From the NCBI RefSeq assembly GCF_002201475.1, contig NZ_CP021422.1:2108001-2172000 (forward strand): a DNA stretch of 64,000 nucleotides, in the 5' to 3' direction. This stretch comes from Acutalibacter muris (GTDB lineage Bacteria; Bacillota; Clostridia; Oscillospirales; Acutalibacteraceae). This document shows positions 8,592 through 17,372 of the stretch, in pieces. Below the pieces are notes generated by a model that had not been told where the DNA came from, searched no databases, and worked only from the letters and a program-made list of their open reading frames with translations. Numbering within the stretch: the stretch's first letter is position 1; every line of letters begins with the position of its first letter. The position numbers were made by a program, and so were the translations under genes.

Positions 8592-9251
8592 CTATTTTTT
8601 ACACCAGAAATATGCGATGGAATGTTCGTGATAAATATTAACAGTTGAATAATTCTTTTCCAAAAAACTGTTTAAATCCGAAAAAGTCTGGAATGGAAGG
8701 GTAAACCAGCCTTTGGGAGCAAGTACATTTTTAACTAAAAAATCAGTTCGTTTACATTCCCCTTTAACATAAAAACACCCAATGAACATACCGCCATTTT
8801 TCAGAACGCGGAATGTTTCGCTAAAGGCTTTCTCCTTATCGGGAAAAGCATGAAACCCATTCATTGATACTAATACATCAAACATCTGGTTTTCAAAGGG
8901 CAAATTACCAACATCGCCCTGAATACACTGAACGTTTGAAATATGATGCTTTTCAAATCTTGATTTGGCTTGAACGAGCATATCTTCTGAATAGTCTAAA
9001 CATATTATTTTGGACAACGGCAAAGCAGCATACTTTTCAACTGTAAACTGAGCCGTTCCAACAGGAACATCTAATAATACGCCTGAAAAGTCTTTGGGAA
9101 TGATGCTTAATATTTTTTTGGAGATTTCCAGATTATCTACTCCTCCCCAAAAAACATAGTTGTATAATTTTGCCCACCATTTTTTTTGCGTTAATGCGTC
9201 ATCGTATATATTTTGGGAGAGCTTATAAGCATTTTCAATTTTATTTGGCAT
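8592..9251 (-). CDS. Class I SAM-dependent methyltransferase
   Basis: 219 residues. Motif I is VLLDVPVGTAQFT (about residues 68-80), with the acidic residue ICLDYSEDML after strand 2, GDVGNLPF and FDVLVSMNGFHAFPD as motifs II/III. This is a methyltransferase-11/ubiE-like fold acting on an unknown small molecule. The start MPNKIENAYK is chosen because GGAGG lies 8 bp upstream. It is read divergently from a TetR regulator, and its promoter overlaps a near-palindrome, so it is probably the regulated target. AT-rich composition unlike the GC-rich conjugation genes on both sides suggests it is cargo. Substrate unknown; a resistance role is possible but unsupported. Confidence 0.8.
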   Translation of the reverse strand: MPNKIENAYKLSQNIYDDALTQKKWWAKLYNYVFWGGVDNLEISKKILSIIPKDFSGVLLDVPVGTAQFTVEKYAALPLSKIICLDYSEDMLVQAKSRFEKHHISNVQCIQGDVGNLPFENQMFDVLVSMNGFHAFPDKEKAFSETFRVLKNGGMFIGCFYVKGECKRTDFLVKNVLAPKGWFTLPFQTFSDLNSFLEKNYSTVNIYHEHSIAYFWCKK

Positions 9252-9279
9252 TTTCACACCTCCAATTCTTAAAATTAGA

Positions 9280-9330
9280 TGCCACACTTGCGGCACCTAA
9301 AATTATAATGTAAAATCTATATGCGGTCAA
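9280..9330 (-). promoter_or_regulatory. Methyltransferase promoter with candidate TetR operator
   Basis: On the minus strand: TTGACC (9330-9325), 17-bp spacer, TATAAT (9307-9302). An imperfect palindrome TGCC-ACACTTGC-GGCA (9280-9295) lies at the transcription start. A related TGTGGCA lies near 9367 before the TetR start codon. Confidence 0.6.
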
Positions 9331-9382
9331 CTACGCCAAGGCGAAGTGTCCCAAACATATATAAAATGTGGCAGGTGGGAGT

Positions 9383-9934
9383 ATGGGTAATAAGAGTAAT
9401 AGTTTTTTATCTTTACAATCTAAGGAATGGCTTGTAAAGGCTTTGCAAATTTTAATGAAAACTAAAAAATATTCTGATATTACAATTAAGGAATTAGCGC
9501 AAAAGGCCGGGGTAGATCGAAAAACTTTTTATAGGAATTTCAAGAGCAAAGAAGATGTGTTGCGGTTTTATTTAGACAGGACATGCCAAGACTATATCGC
9601 TCGTTTAAACAAAGAGAATAAACTTACAATCTTTGCAATCGCAAAAGCCTTTTTTTCAACTTGTAAGCAACATTCAGATTTTTTAATTCTACTTGATAAA
9701 AATGATCTTTTGCCATTATTACTGATAGCATTTGATGATTATCTTCCTATGCTACATGAAATGTTTGAGGACAAAAGAATAGATGACAATCCGGTTTATT
9801 ATTCTGAATATGCGCTCTCGTTTTTTACCGGAGGATTTTGGAACATATCAATTAAATGGATTAGACGTGGTGGGCATGAAACACCTGAAGAAATGGCTCA
9901 GATCGTAGAGACATTGATGTCATATTCCATTTAG
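9383..9934 (+). CDS. TetR/AcrR-family repressor
   Basis: 183 residues. The N-terminal helix-turn-helix reads ITIKELAQKAGVDRKTFYRNFKSKEDVL, a textbook TetR DNA-binding domain. The rest is a helical ligand-binding domain (FAIAKAFFSTCKQHSDFLILLDKND; LPLLLIAFDDYLPMLHEMF), of the DUF-type C-terminal domain often found with TetR/DhaS-like regulators. The ATG at 9383 follows GGTGGGAG; a GTG 15 bp upstream is also possible. Divergent from the methyltransferase, which it probably controls along with itself. Confidence 0.85.
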   Translation: MGNKSNSFLSLQSKEWLVKALQILMKTKKYSDITIKELAQKAGVDRKTFYRNFKSKEDVLRFYLDRTCQDYIARLNKENKLTIFAIAKAFFSTCKQHSDFLILLDKNDLLPLLLIAFDDYLPMLHEMFEDKRIDDNPVYYSEYALSFFTGGFWNISIKWIRRGGHETPEEMAQIVETLMSYSI

Positions 9935-10025
9935 CAAATCACAGAAGGAAATAAAATACTACTATAAGTAAAATTGTATTTCGTTCTCATAGTCTTACCC
10001 GAAATGTAGAATAATATAGGGTGAT

Positions 10026-10388
10026 ATGAGAATGTACCAATACGACAAACATCTTGATTTTCACGCCTTGGGCCGTGAGATCAAACGCAAACGGGAAGCA
10101 AAAGGCTGGACGCAGGAGTATCTGGCTCAGCTTGTGGATCGCACCCCGCGCTCCATCATGTATATGGAGAACCGGGGCCAGAAACCAAGCCTCAATGTTT
10201 TTTACCAGCTTGTCACCCTGCTGGAGATTTCCGTGGATCAATTCTTTTTCCCGGACAAGCTCAACGGAGAGAGCACCTGCCGGAAACAGATCGATGTTAT
10301 GCTCAATTCGATGGACGAAAAAGAGCTAACCGTAATGAAATACACAGCAGAGGGACTGCAAAAAGCCCGTGAAACGGAGGATGCGTAA
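10026..10388 (+). CDS. XRE-family HTH regulator
   Basis: 120 residues. The helix-turn-helix spans about residues 14-68 (LGREIKRKREAKGWTQEYLA, then VDRTPRSIMYMENRGQKPSL and LLEISVDQFFF). The C-terminal 50 residues (IDVMLNSMDEKELTVMKYTAEGLQ) form a helical tail seen in regulators of clostridial conjugative elements. Start could be 10026 or 10032. The following 190 bp contain small inverted repeats (GGGCCGCAGGCCC; GGGAGCCTCCC) but no gene. A role in controlling element transfer is inferred from position. Confidence 0.8.
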   Translation: MRMYQYDKHLDFHALGREIKRKREAKGWTQEYLAQLVDRTPRSIMYMENRGQKPSLNVFYQLVTLLEISVDQFFFPDKLNGESTCRKQIDVMLNSMDEKELTVMKYTAEGLQKARETEDA

Positions 10389-10576
10389 AGAGAAGCACGC
10401 GCCTCCGTTTTTTCGCGCCACTTCGGGGGTTGCGCGTTTCGGCAAGCAATTCGGGTGTGGCCACACTCCGAAATTTTTACTGGGCCGCAGGCCCGCAAAA
10501 ATGCTTGTTGGGGAGCCTCCCCAAACCCGGCTCTTTGGGACAAAATGTCCCAAAGAGGTTGGCTGCGTCACCGCCG

Positions 10577-11560
10577 CTATCGCGTCTGTTCCTTATCAGT
10601 GCGCCCGTCCGTAAGGCCGAGCAGATGGTCGATGTTGGCCTTGACCGCCACGGCCTCCCGCATATCCCGCTGGGCCTGCCTATACTCGGCATAGAGGGCC
10701 TTTTTCCTGTCCGCCAGCTCCCGCCGCTGTTTTTTCAGCGCGTCCATTTTGGGGAGCTTTGCACCGCCCAACAATTCATTCATAGCGGCCCGGGCCGCCC
10801 GGTAGGTGGCAAGCTCCGCCTCGTGCTCGGCAAGGTATTTTTTCGAGTACCGGGCCGCCTTGTAGCCATCGAACACGGGCCGGGCCTTGGCATAGTCCAC
10901 CACGGCCCCCATCAGCTTGGAGACTTTCGAGAGGGCGGCCTCGGTGGTCTGGAGCTCCCCGGCCAGCGCGTGGGCCCGGTCAACCGCCGCCGTGGTCTTT
11001 GCCCCCAGCGCGTCATAGTCGGTGAGGTTGTTCTCCTGCAAAAACTGGAGGGCGGCGGCCATCTGCTTTAGGTTGTAGACTTTCGCCCACCGTTCATAAG
11101 CCGGGCCCTTGCCCTCGGCCATGCGCTTTTGAATGTCAATGATAAGCCCCACCTGCCGGGCCGGGGGCGGCGCGTTCTTGGGGAGCTCCGGGAGGGGCCG
11201 CTCCCCGGCGATCACTGCCCGGATGTCCTCGGGGTCAAAGCCCGCGCCGAGGGTGGATGCCCGGAGCCGGGTGTACTTGTCCTGCCCCGGCGCGAGGAAC
11301 GACACCACGCCGCCCCGCCCGCGCTTGACGGCAAAGCCGGACTCCTCCATCAGCCGGAGGAACGCGGCAAAGTCGGCGGGCTTTTTTTCAAGAGCCGCGA
11401 TGATTGCCAGCCGCACCCGCTGCTGCGCGGAGGGCGGCTTTTCCCCCACCCACTGGCCATAGTGGAGAAAGCGGCCCTTGCTGTCCTTGTCCTTGGGGAA
11501 CGTGCCAATATCTACCGGACGCTGGGTAGAATAATACTTGTATTCTTTCGCTTTTTCCAC
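10577..11560 (-). pseudogene. Fusion: LPD28-like N-terminus joined to relaxase C-terminal region
   Basis: An intact 327-codon frame that looks chimeric. Residues 1-22 (MEKAKEYKYYSTQRPVDIG) are the start of the LPD28-like protein common in clostridial conjugative elements. From about residue 25 (RFLHYGQWVG, then QRVRLAIIAALEKKPADFAAF) it is the C-terminal half of a MobA/VirD2-type relaxase: a segment with GLIIDIQKRMAEGKGPAYERW, then KVYNLKQMAAALQFL, and a long coiled coil. The nicking domain with its Tyr and the His triad is missing. The simplest history is an internal deletion joining two genes of the transfer module. It may be translated, but cannot nick DNA. Confidence 0.7.
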
Positions 11561-11684
11561 GGTTACCTCCTCTCAGATGTTAGCTTTTGGGCCGGGAAAC
11601 GGGGGCCGGACATAGAAACATACCGGGCCCCCATGAACCGCGCCCGGAAAGCCTTGATACAAGCGGGTTTTCAAGCGGCAAAAG

Positions 11685-12038
11685 CTAACAGTCCAGCCGC
11701 CTTTTCCGCATATAGCCGCGCTGGCGTTTCCGTCGCGCATTTTCGGCGCAGGCCGCCGAACAGAACGCCTTTTTCCCCTCTGGCGCAAAGGGCCGCCCGC
11801 AGACGGCACAGGGCCGCAGGTCGGGGGTCGGGCCGTCAGTCAGCGCGGCCTCCAGTGCGGGGTTTAAGGGGAGCACCGCCTCCCGGAAGTAGCGGCAGTA
11901 GCCCGAAGTCCAGCATTTCCCCAGCATATAGCACTCACAGTCGAGGGGCAGACAGCCGTATTCCCGGTCATAGTTGGCGCACCATTTCACTACAAGGGAG
12001 CGGATGGCCGCCTTTTCCTCACGGGTCAGCTCGCGCAA
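11685..12038 (-). CDS. Cysteine-rich VLP-type protein of the conjugative element
   Basis: 117 residues with 14 Cys. The N-terminal half has CANYDREYGCLPLDCECYMLG and CWTSGYC; the C-terminal half has a zinc ribbon CAVCGRPF...FCSAACAENARRKRQR. This matches the Cys-rich VLP proteins found between relaxase and DUF4366 genes in clostridial elements. The start is TTG (12036-12038), chosen for its GGAGGTGATATT leader; the gene directly follows the small Cys-rich ORF. Function unknown; metal binding is likely from the Cys pairs. Confidence 0.75.
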   Translation of the reverse strand: MRELTREEKAAIRSLVVKWCANYDREYGCLPLDCECYMLGKCWTSGYCRYFREAVLPLNPALEAALTDGPTPDLRPCAVCGRPFAPEGKKAFCSAACAENARRKRQRGYMRKRRLDC

Positions 12039-12042
12039 AATA

Positions 12043-12216
12043 TCACCTCCCGCCCGGCTTTTTCAAAAGGCTCTGAAAGCAGGAGCCGCAGGGGATGCCG
12101 CGCCAGTAGGGACAGCCACAGCACCGGGAGCCCTCCCGGGGCTGTTCCGGGCGGGGAGCCCGGGGCCGGGGGCGGCGTTTCATTTCCCGTTCCAAAGGGT
12201 TCGATGTGAAATTCAT
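12043..12216 (-). CDS. Small Cys-rich protein (57 residues)
   Basis: Reads MNFTSNPLEREMKRRPRPRA..., then CCGCPYWRGIPCGSCFQ. The ATG overlaps the stop of the DUF4366 gene (ATGA), and the stop lies inside the ribosome site of the next gene, so the three genes are translationally linked. Similar short proteins with an NPLE start and a Cys cluster occur in the same place in related elements. Function unknown. Confidence 0.65.
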   Translation of the reverse strand: MNFTSNPLEREMKRRPRPRAPRPEQPREGSRCCGCPYWRGIPCGSCFQSLLKKPGGR

Positions 12217-12881
12217 TCTCCGTCCTCCTTTTCTTCTTCCTCATCCCACGGGGGGAGGTCGTCATACTCACCGCCGCCATAGTCCTCGCCGTATTCCCCG
12301 GCCTCGTCAAAATCCTCACCGGGAGCGGCGGCCTGCTGTTTGGGGCGGTAAATCTTGAAGTACCACCCGGCCCCGCCGCCGAGGGCCAGCACCGCCAGCA
12401 CCAGCAGGAGCGTCCCCGCCCCGCCGGATTTTTCCGGTTCGGGCTCGGGCTCCGGCTCGGTAGCAGGTTCGGGTTCCGGCTCCGGGAGCGGTTCGGGGAC
12501 AGCCTCCGGGGAGGGCTCCGCAAGGGCCATCAAATCGGCCACGGTGACGGCGTTCAGAAAGTACACATTTTCCGTCTCCCGCTGGCGGTCAATCACCAGA
12601 TAGAACACGGACTCGTCTGCCGCCATGATGGTGAAAAATTCCTTGCCGTCCTGGTCGGTGGCGTTATCCACCATCGTCCCCTGGCCGTCCGGGGTGAATG
12701 GGTTGGGCTCGGGTTCCGGCGCAGGCGTGGGCTCCACGGGGTCAAGCCCCTCCCATTCCGGGCCGCCCGTACCGTCCTCCCATTCCTCGCCGCCTCCGGC
12801 GTAGGCCGTGGTGGTGATGCCGCACAGCAAAAAAGCGGCGCACAGAGCCGCCGCCACTACACGATATTTCTTTCTTTTCAT
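12213..12881 (-). CDS. DUF4366 (CD1107-type) membrane-anchored conjugation protein
   Basis: 222 residues. A signal peptide (MKRKKYRVVAAALCAAFLLCG, cut for length) is followed by an acidic Pro/Glu-rich region, a compact domain (FFTIMAADESVFYLVIDRQR, then NVYFLNAVT), a second repeat of Pro-Glu pairs, a transmembrane helix (GTLLLVLAVLALGGGAGWYF) and an acidic tail. This is the standard layout of DUF4366 proteins of clostridial conjugative transposons, thought to sit in the membrane near the transfer channel. Start chosen by AAAGGAGG upstream. The rest of the transfer operon that should lie upstream (topoisomerase, VirB4 and so on) is missing, replaced by an IS1182 remnant. Confidence 0.8.
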   Translation of the reverse strand: MKRKKYRVVAAALCAAFLLCGITTTAYAGGGEEWEDGTGGPEWEGLDPVEPTPAPEPEPNPFTPDGQGTMVDNATDQDGKEFFTIMAADESVFYLVIDRQRETENVYFLNAVTVADLMALAEPSPEAVPEPLPEPEPEPATEPEPEPEPEKSGGAGTLLLVLAVLALGGGAGWYFKIYRPKQQAAAPGEDFDEAGEYGEDYGGGEYDDLPPWDEEEEKEDGE

Positions 12882-12997
12882 TCCGCGTCCTCCTTTTCCG
12901 GCCCGGCGGACTTCGGGACATTTTGGAGCTGTTGACAAAGTGCCTGAAATAAAGGGACAAGGGAGATTTCAGGCAAGAAAAAAGATGCCTTTCGGCA

Positions 12998-13876
12998 TCA
13001 CACTGAGTGTTTAATCATTCTTTTGAGGTTCAAGGCCGCGGCGGAAAGGAGACAGTGGTCCTCCGCTGCCTCTAAACCTCGCCGCAGGAGACGCGTCAGG
13101 TTGTGTCCCCATTTCTGTGCGGCAAAAGTACCCTCACACCAGATCTGCCGCTGCTTCAGCGCCTCCCGGTAATCCGGCTCCCATCGCCTGGAGAAATGTT
13201 CTTGAACAACAGTCTTGAAATAACTGTCCTGGAGCTTTCTGGTGCCGGCCTTGTCCGTCTCATTCAAACATTTCTGCCGCAAAGGACAACTGCCGCAGTC
13301 TTTCTTTTCCGCCCAGTATTCCCAGAACAGCCCGCTGCCACTTCGATACAGCCGCTTGCGCCGCAGTTCTTTCCCGTTAGGGCACAAGTATACGTCCCGC
13401 TGTTCGTTATAGGTGAATGCATCCCGCTTCAGTTCAGCTTTCGTGCGGTCATGGGCGGGCTGTGGCACGACAAAGAAGTCGATGCCCAGTTCTTCCAGCG
13501 CTCGGTGTGCCAGGGGGAAGTCATAGGCGGAGTCCGCCGCGGCGGCTTGCAGCGGCACAACACTTTTATGGACGTACTCCAACTGCTCCAAATAGGGCCG
13601 TGAGTCATGGACATCCCCCGGCGTCACGGTTACAGCGGTGATGATACCGTGGTCCGGGTCGGTTGTCTGGTGAGACAGATAATAAAAACCGCTGGGCTTG
13701 CCGGGCCGCTTCATGTAGCCCGACTCCGGGTCGGTACTACTCACCTTCTTGTGGGAACGGCGCTTGTCCTTTTTCACCTGCTTTGTACGCTTCGCCCGGC
13801 GCTGCCCTGTCTGCCGTTTCAGCTCCTCCAGTCCCTCCTCCTCATAGGCGTCCAGCCGCTCCCAATAGTTCCCCAC
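12998..13876 (-). pseudogene. IS1182-family transposase, N-terminally truncated
   Basis: The frame covers about the last 290 residues of a roughly 460-residue transposase: KVSSTDPESGYMKRPGKP, GFYYLSHQTTDPDHGIITAV (the DDE strand), a Cys motif CGSCPLRQKC, and EGTFAAQKWGHNLTRLLRRG near the end. The first third, including the first catalytic Asp, is gone; the frame starts exactly where the NlpC/P60 gene is broken. So the IS either inserted and then suffered a deletion, or mediated one. It is probably inactive. Confidence 0.85.
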
Positions 13877-15230
13877 AGTGTATCATCATCCCGTCCCCCA
13901 CATAGATGCCACAGTGGGAGACTCCCGGGGTGTCATAGGTTCCCTTGAAAAAAACTAAATCTCCGGGGCGGGGGGAGCTGGTGCGGGTGCAGATGTTGTA
14001 AAGCCCCTGGGCCCCCAGCCGCCCCACGTTCCAGCCGGAATGATTGACTACCCACGAAACAAAGCCGGAGCAGTCAAAGGACGTGGCCGGGGAGCTCCCG
14101 CCCCATACATAGGGATAACCGAGGTATTTCTCGGCCTCGGAGAGCATCGCCGCGAATGTTTCATCGTCCAGATATTCCCCCGGCACTTCGTAGCCTTCCG
14201 GCGGGCTGGTGTATTTCCCCACATAGGACGAGCCGGGAAAGAGGTCGGGGCGGTTCCCCAGCGTAGCCATGTAGAGGGAATACCGGGAAACCTTGTCCTC
14301 CCCCATGATGTAGATAGGGAGATGGGAAAGGTTAAAGTTATCCAGCGTCACATAGCAGATGAAGTAATCGTAATACACCCGGTAGCTGTCGGTGTGGGTG
14401 TTGCCGTCCTCGTCCGTCCATGTATCCGTTTCGATGTAGTACCGCCGCTCCTTTACCACGTTCTCTGTCAGCGTGTACTGGCGGTCAAAGAGCATCCGCA
14501 ACGTAGGCTGGACATCCGCCAGCGTCCACTCGCCCTCATGCCATGCGCTCAATAAGGAAATCAGCACATAGGGGTCGTGCTCAATAGCGTCCAAATCAAA
14601 ATGGTACTCGTCATAGTCGTGTGTGCTTTCGTAGGTATCGAGATAATGCTGGAGCTCCGCCTCCAGCGAACAATAAGCGGCCTCGGCCCCCAGCATATCC
14701 CCGTCCTGGGCGGGGTAGGTGGTGGCCCCAACCGCGCCTGCGGCGGCGTTCCCCAAAGTGATAAGGGAGGACGCGCAGGACTGGAGGGATAAAACGAGCA
14801 CCACGCAGGCCAGCGCGATAAGCGCCCCCACGGGATGCCGTTTCACGAAAGCCACGGCCCGCTCCGCCAGCTTTTCCGTGGCGGCGGCGGTTTTCCCGGC
14901 GGCCTTGGCCCCTTGTTTCGCGGTCTGTTTCGCCGCCTGCCGCGCTTGTTTGGCGTATTGTTTTTTTAATTTCTGCTTGTGCCAGTAGCGGGTAACTGCA
15001 TTTTTGGCAAGCTCCGGGTTCTCCTGCGCGGCCATGCGGAACTGGTAGTCCGCCCGGGCCTTGATGTACTGCGCCTCGGCCTTATGGACGGCCCGGGCTG
15101 GGTGCTCCCGGATACGCTTTTTTACGGTATGCACCGCCGCCCGGCCCACGGCCTCGCCCATAAGCTCGGAGCGGTGGGCCCCCTCGGTTCCCACGTTTTC
15201 ATGCTCCACCTCATAAACCTTGCCATGCAC
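13842..15230 (-). pseudogene. NlpC/P60 peptidase of conjugative element (CD1108-type), cut at both ends
   Basis: Reads HGKVYEVEHENVGTEGAHR, a basic helical region, a transmembrane segment (PVGALIALACVVLVLSLQS), a long extracytoplasmic linker, and an NlpC/P60 domain with YPYVWGGSSPATSFDCSGFV (catalytic Cys) and HCGIYVGDGMMIHCG (catalytic His). After that the frame passes into IS1182 sequence, so the last part of the domain is lost. Upstream, the usual hydrophilic N-terminus is absent; the frame opens after a stop near 15266. Such enzymes cut peptidoglycan for the conjugation pore. A second homologue lies at 41125-42402. Confidence 0.8.
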
Positions 15231-15408
15231 AAAGCCATAAATGGCTGTATAACGGCAAATATCCAGGGGTTGCTATATAAATTGTGAAAAAAACACCTCC
15301 CGCCAAGAATGGAGTGCGCCCTCTCGGTGGAAGGTGGTACCTGTCACCATGGCAGGTCTAGTGAACTACCCAAGTGAAAAAGAAATACAAGCAGATAGAA
15401 AATAGTGA

Positions 15409-16043
15409 TTAAAGCTTACTTAACTTCAATCCCCCTTTTGTTAGCTGAAAGACTGCATCAGCCTCTTTCGCCAACTCATTGGAGTGCGTCACGATCACCA
15501 CACATTTGCCGGATTTATGGGCGCTGTCTTTCAGAATGGCGGTAATCTCGGCGGCGGTGTCCTCGTCCAAGTTTCCGGTCGGTTCATCGGCCAGGATAAC
15601 CTGCGCATCACTGGCCAAGGCGCGGGCAATGGCTACACGCTGCTGCTGGCCCCCGGACAGCTTCAGCACATTCCGCTTCGCTTCTTCTGCGGTCAGCCCT
15701 AACTGCTCTAAAATGGGAAGTGGCGGCAGTTTGGAGGTCAAAGCCACGTTCTCCATCGGGGTCAGATAGTCGATCAAGTTGTAACTCTGGAAGATGAACG
15801 CCACATGACTGCTCCGGTGATTGGCAAGTCCGGTCTTTGCAATGTCCTTCCCCTGGTACAAAATCTGACCGCTGGTGGGGCTGTCCAGACCGCCCAGCAG
15901 GGACAGCAGCGTGGTCTTGCCGCACCCGGAGGGGCCGAGGATTGCGTACATCTTGCCCAGCTCCATTTGAGCGTTGATGCCCTTCAGGACTTTCTTTTTG
16001 CCGTCATAGGATATTGCACATTTTGAATTTCCATGATATTCAT
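15409..16043 (-). pseudogene. MacB/LolD-type ABC ATPase, frameshifted near its start (Vex2-like)
   Basis: From 15966 the frame is a normal ATPase: Walker A GPSGCGKTT, Q-loop [11 protein letters not shown], signature LSGGQQQR, Walker [14 protein letters not shown]-loop VTHS. The true start is likely ATG 16043 (MNIMEIQNVQY) after GAGG, but one base is missing near 16017: restoring it gives the expected SYDGKKKVLKGINAQMELGK leading into the main frame. Either the gene is inactivated, uses an internal start, or the base is a sequencing error. The partner permeases lie immediately upstream and the three genes form an operon. It would power export or extraction of a substrate sensed by the adjacent two-component system. 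Confidence 0.8.
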
Positions 16044-16068
16044 AAGGCTACCTCATTTCTTCGTAAAA

Positions 16069-17361
16069 TCATTCCATTTGTGACAGGATTGTTTTCGGCT
16101 TCAACCGCATGGCGGGGATGCAGGAGGCTAACACTGCTGTCACCAATAGGACGCTGCCCACAACAACAACCAGCATAAAGTGCTCCGATGTAACGATGAT
16201 GTGTTCAGCCGTTTTGCCGAACAGTGTTCCCAAGGTTCCAGCTGCCTGTTTGCTGGACAGATAGGCCAGAGGAAACGCTGCCGCTGCAATCAACAGGACT
16301 TCCAGCAGATATTGGAGAACAACCACAGGTTTGGCGATACCAACCGCCAGCAAGATTCCGGCTTCTCTTTTCCGGCTGCGAACGGACATGGATAGAATAA
16401 GAATCATCAGCACCATGCTCACGGCGGTAATGACAACAATTAAGGTAGTAATCAAAGTACCTGTGTCAGAAAGGGCGCTGGAGATATTTTGGTACACTTC
16501 ATCGTTGGCTGTAATAAAAAAGTTGTTCCAGTTGATTGTATTGATTTTTTGCACCTCATGGAGGATACTTTCAAGCCGTTCCGGGTCGGAAACAAAGAAA
16601 TCTGCGGAGGCATAGCCCACATCTGCGTAATTTTCCAACAGCTTCTTCATGGCGGCTTCACTGACAAAGGCATTGTTCGTATACTCGTAGTAAGAAGATT
16701 CGTTGTAATGGTTGCGCTCGTCTGTTTTATCAGCCACGACTTCAAATAAACCAACAATTTCCAAATCCATTGTTTTGTCATCGGATAGAGGGGTATTGAC
16801 TGCCTGGAGGGTATCGCCTACTTTAAGATCATGTTTATCCGCAATATCTTTACTGATAACGATTCCATTCTTAACAGAGGAATCAATCGTCCTCCCCTCG
16901 CACATAACCAAAGCCCCAGACAGGAAAAGAGAATGGTATTTTGAATTGATGCAGCTATAAGAGTAAAACTGACAGTCAACAATCGCATGACCTGTAGGTT
17001 CCATTTGTTCCAGCCATTGCCCCCGACGATCAGACAGGCATAGAATGGTGCGGATCGAAGCGTTGTAACCCTCTATTCCATTGATAGCAGCGATGCTTTC
17101 CATTTTGTCAGCCGTAAGGTATTCCTGCGTGCTGAATGAGCCGCCTCTATCACTGCTCCAGCCACCTGTCGCAGTATTACGGCTGACGGTAAAACTTGCT
17201 CCTGTCGTTCCCCTGACCTCCTCGGCCTGTTCCTCCTGAACATCTGCTATGGCAAGCCCGGACAGAACCAGAGTGGTGATTGCCAGCAACAGGCAGAACA
17301 GCAGCAGGGTCTTTTTCCATTTTCTTGCGGTATACAAGACCGCTCGTGTGATGAAATTCAT
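16069..17361 (-). CDS. FtsX/MacB-type ABC permease (Vex3-like)
   Basis: 430 residues. Start MNFITRAVLYTARKW after GGGGG; a longer upstream frame overlaps the previous gene and is rejected. One N-terminal helix (KTLLLFCLLLAITTLVLSGL), a large extracytoplasmic domain of about 250 residues, then three helices (TTLIVVITAVSMVLMILIL; VVLQYLLEVLLIAAAAF; FMLVVVVGSVLLVTAVL) ending with the typical MRLKPKTILSQME. This topology is that of MacB/FtsX permeases. It is 12 bp from its paralogue upstream and 26 bp before the ATPase. The order permease-permease-ATPase beside an OmpR-type system resembles pneumococcal vex123-vncRS. Substrate unknown. Confidence 0.85.
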   Translation of the reverse strand: MNFITRAVLYTARKWKKTLLLFCLLLAITTLVLSGLAIADVQEEQAEEVRGTTGASFTVSRNTATGGWSSDRGGSFSTQEYLTADKMESIAAINGIEGYNASIRTILCLSDRRGQWLEQMEPTGHAIVDCQFYSYSCINSKYHSLFLSGALVMCEGRTIDSSVKNGIVISKDIADKHDLKVGDTLQAVNTPLSDDKTMDLEIVGLFEVVADKTDERNHYNESSYYEYTNNAFVSEAAMKKLLENYADVGYASADFFVSDPERLESILHEVQKINTINWNNFFITANDEVYQNISSALSDTGTLITTLIVVITAVSMVLMILILSMSVRSRKREAGILLAVGIAKPVVVLQYLLEVLLIAAAAFPLAYLSSKQAAGTLGTLFGKTAEHIIVTSEHFMLVVVVGSVLLVTAVLASCIPAMRLKPKTILSQME

Positions 17362-17372
17362 TGTGCGCCCCC

